A stretch of 64,000 nt of DNA from Calothrix sp. C42_A2020_038 (GTDB lineage Bacteria > Cyanobacteriota > Cyanobacteriia > Cyanobacteriales > Nostocaceae). This document shows positions 57,986 to 64,000 of the stretch, in pieces. The notes beneath the pieces are model-generated. The model saw nothing but the letters and a program-made list of their open reading frames with translations. It ran no database searches and was not told the origin of the DNA. The stretch spans positions 248,001 to 312,000 of the forward strand of contig JACYLQ010000007.1 of assembly GCA_015272395.1 (NCBI GenBank), given 5' to 3'. The position numbers and the translations under genes were made by a program. Numbering within the stretch: the stretch's first letter is position 1; the number at the start of each line of letters is the position of its first letter.

Positions 57986-58402
57986 CTATCGTCGATTTAC
58001 TTCTTGCAACCAAGTGTTTAAATCTTTAGTTCGCTCGTTAGTCATACGCGCGTAGCAATTGATTCGCGTCAATGGTTCCAACGTGCCACCTTCATACATT
58101 CCCGTTTCAAACGCGCAAAATGTATCGCGATACTTTAGCCAAGTTTGATGCGATGCAGCTAAACGCTTTTTTTGATTAGGGTTCATCTTCTCTTGCAATT
58201 GTTTGTAAACCAAACTCAGCTTTTTGCTTGCCTGTTTATACGTGCGCTCACCGCACTCAATCATATCCCTAGTTGTTTGAGGATCTGTACAGTTTGGTGG
58301 TGGTAGCTGGCTTATATTCTGGGCCCAAATGGGTGCAATACCAACTCCCAACAAAAGCAATCCGACTTGAAACAATAAGCTCCTGCAATCTGGCAATTTC
58401 AT
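57986..58402 (-). CDS. LprI/DUF1311 family secreted protein
   Basis: A 138-residue exported protein with a signal peptide to about residue 28 ('GIAPIWAQ') and a DUF1311 (LprI) domain: 'CTDPQTTRDMIECGERTYKQ', 'LAASHQTWLKYRDTFC', 'ARMTNERTKDLNTWL'. Four cysteines can form two disulfides. LprI in Mycobacterium inhibits lysozyme; here only the fold is supported. Met 58402 starts the signal peptide. Confidence 0.82.
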   Translation of the reverse strand: MKLPDCRSLLFQVGLLLLGVGIAPIWAQNISQLPPPNCTDPQTTRDMIECGERTYKQASKKLSLVYKQLQEKMNPNQKKRLAASHQTWLKYRDTFCAFETGMYEGGTLEPLTRINCYARMTNERTKDLNTWLQEVNRR

Positions 58403-58423
58403 CGTCCACTCCTTACCAAGCAC

Positions 58424-58902
58424 AGCGCTATTAAACGTACTAACAATCGTACTGATAAATTTCTAATCAATATTATTGATACCAAAGTAATATTTCTTAC
58501 TCTTATTATTTAAATATTTTTGCGTTGGACTATTGAATATAGCTTGTTTTTAATATAATAACTATTAATCAGACTACAAATATTTCTGAAAATTATGAGT
58601 AATTTTATACATTAGCCTTTGCTAAATAGCTCTAAAAAAGGTCAAAGAAGAGTAATTATTTAAGAAAGATTTAATTATTGGCAACATAGCAGAAAGCCGC
58701 TTATATGACTGTAGTATAAGAGAGAAGTTTGAATACGAGTGTATTTTATACCAAATGCTCTCAAGCACCCTCATGGTAGAAATCCGTATGTCATAATTCT
58801 GCAAGCACGGGTTAAGCTGGATTAAAGTAGCAAATTTGAATGCTATCTATATAAATTTTGCTATTGTTGTTGGTTTTTTATTTTAAGTTCAAGAAAAAAG
58901 TA
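58424..58902. other. AT-rich intergenic stretch
   Basis: No gene or distinct repeat seen between the LprI-like gene and terC (divergent). It must hold both promoters. Confidence 0.3.
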
Positions 58903-59640
58903 ATGCTAGATCGTATTTTTGAGAACCTCCAATTTCATTTCAGCATCGAAGCATTTATTGTGCTGTCGCTGCTGATATTTTTAGAGGCAGTGCTTTCTGC
59001 TGATAACGCTATCGCACTTGCTGCCATAGCTCAAGGGCTTGAGGATAAAGAAAAGGAGACAAAAGCTCTCAATTTTGGCCTAGTAATCGCTTACTTATTT
59101 CGGATTGTTTTGCTACTGACTGCAACTTGGGTGCAAAAGTACTGGCAGTTTGAGTTAATTGGCGCCGCTTACTTGCTTTGGTTAGTCTTTCAGCATTTCA
59201 CATCTGAAGAAGACGAAGAACATCAGCATCACGGTCCAAGATTTAGTTCTCTTTTGCAAGTAATTCCTGTAATTGCGCTTACCGATTTAGCTTTTTCATT
59301 GGATAGCGTTACAACAGCCATTGCCATTAGTCAGGAAACTTGGTTGGTGTTAACAGGTACTACGATTGGCATTATTACTCTACGTTTCATGGCGGGTTTA
59401 TTTATCCGTTGGTTAGATGAATTTGTGCATTTAGAAGATGCTGGCTATATCACTGTCGCATTTGTTGGCTTGCGCTTACTCCTGAAAGTTGTCAACGATG
59501 CACTTGTTCCTCCGGAGTGGCTAGTAATAAGCGCAATTGCAATTATTTTCATTTGGGGTTTTTCCAAACGTCATCAACCCGAAGAGGCTTTACCAAACTC
59601 TGAATTCAGCGAATTGGAAAAGCAGGAAGTCACGGAATAA
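58903..59640 (+). CDS. TerC family membrane protein
   Basis: A 245-residue integral membrane protein with about seven helices and the TerC signature acidic residues: 'FLEAVLSADNAIALAAIAQG' and 'ALTDLAFSLDSVTTAIAIS'. The family includes Mn2+ exporters and, in plants, a thylakoid biogenesis factor. Met 58903 fits the family; the frame's 15 upstream residues do not. Confidence 0.88.
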   Translation: MLDRIFENLQFHFSIEAFIVLSLLIFLEAVLSADNAIALAAIAQGLEDKEKETKALNFGLVIAYLFRIVLLLTATWVQKYWQFELIGAAYLLWLVFQHFTSEEDEEHQHHGPRFSSLLQVIPVIALTDLAFSLDSVTTAIAISQETWLVLTGTTIGIITLRFMAGLFIRWLDEFVHLEDAGYITVAFVGLRLLLKVVNDALVPPEWLVISAIAIIFIWGFSKRHQPEEALPNSEFSELEKQEVTE

Positions 59641-59703
59641 AAGTTATGGGTTATGAGTTATGAGTTATTCTCCTCACTTCTAACTCATAACTCCTAACTC
59701 TTC
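59641..59703. repeat. GAGTTATGAGTTA repeat hairpin
   Basis: 'GGGTTATGAGTTATGAGTTA' is followed by its complement 'CTAACTCATAACTCCTAACTC', so it folds into a stem between the convergent terC and ndk genes and may terminate both. Same family as 53625-53765. Confidence 0.65.
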
Positions 59704-59704
59704 T

Positions 59705-60154
59705 TTATTCGTACAACCAACTCTTAATATCAGGCGCCCAGTTGACTAGTTCATGGTCTTTAAACCATAAAGATATTTCACGTTGAGCGGTTTCAACAGC
59801 ATCGGAGCCGTGAATAAGATTGCGACCAATATTTACACCAAAGTCGCCCCTGATAGTACCAGGTTCGGAGTTGAGCGGATTTGTGGCACCGATAATTTTA
59901 CGAGCAGAGGCAACTACACCATCACCTTCCCATACCATCGCCACAACCGGACCAGAGGTAATAAAATCCACAAGTCCGGCAAAAAAGGGGCGCTCACGGT
60001 GAACATCGTAATGAGCTTGCGCTAACTCCCGGCTAACATTCATAAATTTCAAGCCAACAAGGATGAAACCCTTGGTTTCAAATCGGCGGATAATTTCGCC
60101 TACAAGTCCACGTTGTACACCATCGGGTTTAATTGCTAAAAATGTGCGCTCCAA
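59705..60154 (-). CDS. ndk: nucleoside diphosphate kinase
   Basis: Transfers gamma-phosphate between nucleotides. 149 residues, the normal size. '[20 protein letters not shown]', the catalytic His in '[11 protein letters not shown]' and the C-terminal '..[12 protein letters not shown]'. The start is TTG 60154, giving the family N-terminus; the open frame adds five residues from 60169. Confidence 0.95.
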   Translation of the reverse strand: MERTFLAIKPDGVQRGLVGEIIRRFETKGFILVGLKFMNVSRELAQAHYDVHRERPFFAGLVDFITSGPVVAMVWEGDGVVASARKIIGATNPLNSEPGTIRGDFGVNIGRNLIHGSDAVETAQREISLWFKDHELVNWAPDIKSWLYE

Positions 60155-60447
60155 AGCTATACTCCTCAAATTTTACTTGCATTGTGAATCTTGAATGGCA
60201 ACCAGCTTGTCATTGACTCACAAGCGTTAATCATGCCACAACCCCAAGCGAGTATGGCAACTGGTTGACCAATAAAAGTTTATTATGAGAAAGTATCTTC
60301 TGGTACATTTTTAAAGCTTCATAAGTGCAGTTCATAACTTACCCTTAATCTAATTAACCTACTATTAATATTCTGTATGGTGCAGGACTTATAGTGGAAT
60401 TTTGCTAAATTGTAGATTCGTGGGTGAATATTGAGGTTTAGTAAAAA

Positions 60448-62472
60448 ATGGGTGTTGAGTCAACTGCTACAACTGATGAGGTGGTGAAATCTTCCTCCAA
60501 CGGTAAAAAAGCTACCCTAAGTAATTTGAATAATCATAAGCACAAACAGTTACTTTTACCAAGTAGTACACCAAATACCCCTCGCCACTGGACTATTGAA
60601 GACAGCGAAGATTTGTATCGAATTGACGGATGGGGACAGCCTTATTTTTCGATCAACGCTGCCGGTCATATTACGGTTTCCCCGAAAGGTGATAGAGGTG
60701 GTTCGTTAGACCTGTATGATTTGGTCAATGCGCTCAAGCAGCGCAATCTTGGTTTGCCACTATTAATCAGATTTTCCGATATTTTGGAAGACCGAATCGA
60801 GCGCCTTAATGCTTGTTTTGCCAAAGCGATTGCTCGCTACAATTATTCAGGTGTATACCGTGGTGTATTTCCAGTTAAATGTAACCAGCAGCGTCATCTC
60901 ATTGAAGATTTAGTCAAGTTTGGCAAACCCCATCAATTTGGTTTAGAAGCTGGTTCTAAACCTGAGTTAATGATTGCCCTTGCATTACTTGATACTCCAG
61001 GTGCCTTGCTAGTATGTAATGGTTACAAAGACCGAGAGTATGTTGAAACGGCAATGCTGGCAATCAAACTTGGGCAAACACCAATAATTGTTCTTGAACA
61101 AGTTGAAGAGGTTGACCTGGTAATTGAAGCCAACCGTCAGTTAGGTATCAAACCGATTTTAGGTGTACGTGCGAAACTGAGTACTCAAGGGATGGGACGG
61201 TGGGGTACCTCATCAGGAGACCGCGCTAAATTTGGCTTGAGTATCCCCGAAATTATCCAAGCTGTTGATAAACTGCGCGCAGCAGATTTATTAGATTCTT
61301 TACAACTCTTACACTTCCATATTGGTTCGCAAATTTCCGCAATTCATGTCATCAAAGATGCCATCCAAGAAGCTAGCCAAATTTACGTAGAGCTAGCGGC
61401 ACTAGGGGCAGATATGAAGTATCTTGATGTTGGAGGTGGCTTAGGTGTTGACTATGATGGCTCCCAAACCAACTTCTACGCCTCCAAAAACTACAATATG
61501 CAGAATTATGCGAATGATATTGTGGCAGAGTTAAAAGATACTTGTAGCGAGCGTGGTATCTCAGTACCGACTCTGATTAGTGAAAGTGGACGCGCGATTG
61601 CATCGCATCAGTCAGTACTAATTTTCGATGTTCTTAGTACTTGTGAAGTTCCTCTCGAACAACCTGAACCTCCAAAAGAAGGTGAGTCCCACATTATTAA
61701 CTACCTTTGGGAAACTTACCAATCGATTAATAACGAAAATTACCAAGAACTTTACCACGACGCTACCCAGTTCAAGGATGAAGCGATTAGTCGCTTCAAG
61801 TTAGGAATTTTTAGTTTGACTGAACGAGCCAAAGCCGAACGTTTGTTCTGGGCGTGTTGTCATAAGATTCTTTACTTGACGCGGCAGCAAGAGTACGTAC
61901 CTGATGAATTGGAAGACCTCGAACAAATTATGGCTTCCATTTATTATGTCAATTTCTCTGTGTTTCAGTCGGCGCCAGATTGTTGGGCTATTGACCAACT
62001 ATTTCCAATTATGCCTATCCACCGTTTAGGAGAAGAACCAACTCGACGGGGAATTTTGGCAGATTTAACTTGCGATAGCGATGGAAAAATCGATAACTTT
62101 ATCGACTTGCGTGATGTTAAGCCAGTCTTGGAGTTACATCAATTTAAACCAGGTGAACCTTATTATCTGGGCATGTTCCTTAACGGCGCCTATCAAGAAA
62201 TTATGGGTAACCTACACAACTTGTTCGGTGACACGAACACAGTTCACATCCAACTCACACCTAAAGGCTACCAAATCGAACACGTTGTCAAAGGTGACAC
62301 CATGAGTGAGGTAGTAAGCTATGTGCAGTACGATGCCGAAGACATGGTAGAAAATATTCGTCAGCGCTGCGAACAAGCGCTTGAAGAAAAACGTATCACG
62401 CTAGCCGAATCTCAAAGGTTACTACAAACCTATGAGCAAAGTTTAAGTCGATACACTTACTTGACTTCGTAG
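60448..62472 (+). CDS. speA: biosynthetic arginine decarboxylase
   Basis: PLP-dependent alanine-racemase-fold decarboxylase making agmatine for polyamine synthesis. 674 residues, typical of SpeA. 'YRGVFPVKCNQQRHLIEDLV' contains the PLP lysine, with 'HFHIGSQISA', 'DVGGGLGVDYDG' and 'ISESGRAIASHQSVLIFDV' following. The first 45 residues are a poorly conserved Ser/Asn/Lys-rich leader. ATG 60448 is preceded by a 290-base promoter region. Confidence 0.95.
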   Translation: MGVESTATTDEVVKSSSNGKKATLSNLNNHKHKQLLLPSSTPNTPRHWTIEDSEDLYRIDGWGQPYFSINAAGHITVSPKGDRGGSLDLYDLVNALKQRNLGLPLLIRFSDILEDRIERLNACFAKAIARYNYSGVYRGVFPVKCNQQRHLIEDLVKFGKPHQFGLEAGSKPELMIALALLDTPGALLVCNGYKDREYVETAMLAIKLGQTPIIVLEQVEEVDLVIEANRQLGIKPILGVRAKLSTQGMGRWGTSSGDRAKFGLSIPEIIQAVDKLRAADLLDSLQLLHFHIGSQISAIHVIKDAIQEASQIYVELAALGADMKYLDVGGGLGVDYDGSQTNFYASKNYNMQNYANDIVAELKDTCSERGISVPTLISESGRAIASHQSVLIFDVLSTCEVPLEQPEPPKEGESHIINYLWETYQSINNENYQELYHDATQFKDEAISRFKLGIFSLTERAKAERLFWACCHKILYLTRQQEYVPDELEDLEQIMASIYYVNFSVFQSAPDCWAIDQLFPIMPIHRLGEEPTRRGILADLTCDSDGKIDNFIDLRDVKPVLELHQFKPGEPYYLGMFLNGAYQEIMGNLHNLFGDTNTVHIQLTPKGYQIEHVVKGDTMSEVVSYVQYDAEDMVENIRQRCEQALEEKRITLAESQRLLQTYEQSLSRYTYLTS

Positions 62473-62551
62473 CGGATGTCATTGATTCCCATGTGTTCAG
62501 TTTATTTAGCCTTGATCCTGATAAACCCCTGAAGTTTCCATAAGAACCTAA

Positions 62552-62574
62552 CCCCTTCCCTTAAAGGGAAGGGG
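62552..62574 (+). terminator. hairpin after speA
   Basis: CCCCTTCCCTT (62552-62562) pairs with AAGGGAAGGGG (62564-62574), an 11-bp stem. No T-run follows. The rest of 62473-63039 holds no gene I can support. Confidence 0.55.
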
Positions 62575-63039
62575 AACGAGAAAATAGAGATTTCCTTCCT
62601 TGTTTCTGGATTTTGACGTGGGCTGAAACGAGGAAAAAACGACCAAATCAAAAACATCTAACTTTATACCAATTTGAACAATGGTTGCGACAGATGTCTA
62701 TGTGAAAAGCTTATACGGCAAATATTTCACAATCCAAAATCCCAAATGATATTAAGGCAGTTGAAAGTCATATAAATTTTACGAAATTTATCAAAATATT
62801 TTAATGTATACAAAACTTTAAATTTTTTATGAACAAAAATTTTAGAGGTTCACGCTAAATTCCTATTATTGCTATTTATTGTTGAAAATCAAGCTATTAA
62901 ACTTAAAATTTTCAAAAAAGCAATACTTTAACACTTATAAAGAATTGTTTTTATTTACTATCAGAATAACTCTGTATTCGATAATCTCCATATACTGGAT
63001 TTATTCCAGCTTTCCATCACATATCGTGGAGAAAGAAAA

Positions 63040-63240
63040 ATGGTTCACACTTACGAAGTATTCGTTGACATCAAAACATTCGCCGACTATGCTAGCAGCG
63101 ACGCGCGTTTGGGAACAACACGTTACGAGATTGATGCAGAATCCAAAACTAAAGCTGACGGGATGGCATTTATGAAAGCTAAATCTGACTATCCCACAGG
63201 TACAGAATATGACATTAGAGTAACTCGGTTGCTAAAATAA
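63040..63240 (+). CDS. small conserved cyanobacterial protein
   Basis: A 66-residue protein, 'MVHTYEVFVDIKTFADYASS' and 'PTGTEYDIRVTRLLK', with alternating strand and helix suggesting one small alpha/beta domain. GGAGAAAG lies eight bases before the ATG. Similar short proteins recur in filamentous cyanobacteria; no function known. A perfect hairpin follows 38 bases downstream. Confidence 0.65.
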   Translation: MVHTYEVFVDIKTFADYASSDARLGTTRYEIDAESKTKADGMAFMKAKSDYPTGTEYDIRVTRLLK

Positions 63241-63277
63241 GACAGCAATCTTTTATACAAGTAAATAATTATCTCCC

Positions 63278-63304
63278 CGTAAGGTGGGTAGTACCCACCT
63301 TACG
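63278..63304. terminator. hairpin after small protein gene
   Basis: CGTAAGGTGGGTA / TACCCACCTTACG, perfect 13-bp arms with a 1-base centre. Confidence 0.6.
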
Positions 63305-63328
63305 TATTAGTTGTAATTGACATTTTCC

Positions 63329-63354
63329 GCCCCTGCTTGAAAAGACAGGGGCGT
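63329..63354 (-). terminator. hairpin after nucleotidyltransferase gene
   Basis: CGCCCCTG / CAGGGGCG with a 10-base loop, 38 bases past the minus-strand gene's stop. Confidence 0.5.
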
Positions 63355-63391
63355 GACCTTTGTCTCTGTATATTTACGTGTTAACGATAAG

Positions 63392-64000
63392 CTAACTTGT
63401 CGAAGAATTACTGCCTAAAAGTTCTGCAATAGCTTGTCGTTCAAGTGGAGTTTGGGTCGGAGGGTCTTGACGTGCATCGGTAATTAACCAGTCAAGAGCT
63501 GCTTCTTGAACATCAATGGTAGCACCTGTTTTATCAACGCAGTAGCGACCGAACACAAGCTTATCGACTAAGCGAACACCAGGACCCAAGCGCGACCATT
63601 CAAAAATAACGCTATTTTCGACTGTGGCGCCACTGCAAATCCAACAGTTGGGACCAATCATCGCAGGGCCGACGATTTTGGCGCCGTCTTCAATTTTGGT
63701 CATCCCACCAATATAGACTGGACCTGTGATATCTACTTTGTCCCAGTTCACGGCAACGTTTAACCCAGTATATATACCAGGAGCAACTTCATGACCAGGA
63801 ATTTGGACGTTTTTGATTTCTCCTAACAATACCCCGCGAATTGCCCGCCAGTAGTCAGGAACTTTACCAATATCGACCCATTCAAAATCCATTGGTTTAG
63901 CATAGAAGGGGGCGCCTATTTCCACTAATTTCGGAAATAGTTGACTACCGATATCATATTCAACACCAGATGGAATATAATTTAATACCTCTGGTTCAAA
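63392..64000 (-). CDS. NDP-sugar pyrophosphorylase-like protein, 3' part
   Basis: The C-terminal ~200 residues of a gene that continues beyond the window. The end of a nucleotidyltransferase domain ('FEPEVLNYIP', 'DIGSQLFPKLVE', 'DFEWVDIGKVPDYWRAIRGV') is followed by a left-handed beta-helix of hexapeptides ('PVYIGGMTKIEDGAKIVGPA', 'MIGPNCWICSGATVENSVIF'). This layout fits mannose-1-phosphate guanylyl- or glucose-1-phosphate-type transferases. The nucleotide-binding start is outside the window, so the sugar cannot be told. Confidence 0.85.
   Translation of the reverse strand, partial: FEPEVLNYIPSGVEYDIGSQLFPKLVEIGAPFYAKPMDFEWVDIGKVPDYWRAIRGVLLGEIKNVQIPGHEVAPGIYTGLNVAVNWDKVDITGPVYIGGMTKIEDGAKIVGPAMIGPNCWICSGATVENSVIFEWSRLGPGVRLVDKLVFGRYCVDKTGATIDVQEAALDWLITDARQDPPTQTPLERQAIAELLGSNSSTS

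Overview
The window is chromosomal DNA from a cyanobacterium. Evidence is PsbK and PsbM, an FtsH2-type thylakoid protease, a ClpR/ClpP3 pair, sucrose-phosphate phosphatase, an SmtA-type metallothionein and a CoaR/CoaT cobalt-efflux pair. AT-rich, repeat-littered intergenic DNA and short tandem repeats suggest a filamentous form, perhaps Nostocales, but no heterocyst gene settles this. The usual HIP1 octamer (GCGATCGC) is almost absent. Instead the hexamer GGCGCC recurs about once per kilobase (roughly sixty sites by eye).

Layout. 0-8 kb: a BON lipoprotein, a peptidoglycan-binding mini-protein, ftsH, a secreted protein, gltX, tRNA-Asp, a metallothionein behind an SmtB-like operator, and an SCO5389-family protein. 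8-13 kb: hemB, then divergent coaR/coaT with a MerR-type promoter, and a Lin0512-family gene after coaT. 13-24 kb: comB, a BlaI/M56 peptidase pair, ackA, a beta-CASP metallo-hydrolase, small conserved genes and a Nif3-like protein. 24-30 kb: miaE, a GNAT acetyltransferase, comF, a PPC-domain protein, cobS, tgt and psbK.

29.97-37.52 kb is a foreign block. It is bounded by two inverted, internally deleted IS1634-type elements whose outer ends are intact, and it is flanked by a 6-bp direct repeat TTATAT. It carries an iron-siderophore uptake set: AraC-type regulator, AMIN/TonB-dependent receptor, FecB-type lipoprotein and a DUF1636 protein. It also holds the 5' stump of an ABC transporter and an Rpn-type gene with a nonsense codon. 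It lacks GGCGCC entirely and holds the only two GCGATCGC sites I found, so a composite-transposon origin from a HIP1-type cyanobacterium is likely.

37.6-64 kb: a 2Fe-2S ferredoxin and psbM, a tandem Usp protein, an M3 oligopeptidase, a CapA-like protein, an aminotransferase/DUF1338 pair (possibly aminoadipate-to-hydroxyglutarate catabolism), cysE, spp-ruvA, bioF, a phosphodiesterase remnant, a VOC protein, a vWA protein, clpR-clpP3, a J-domain protein, a GST, TPR and LprI-like proteins, terC, ndk, speA and the 3' part of a nucleotidyltransferase. A MITE-like repeat family with three copies and several hairpin repeats occupy the gaps.
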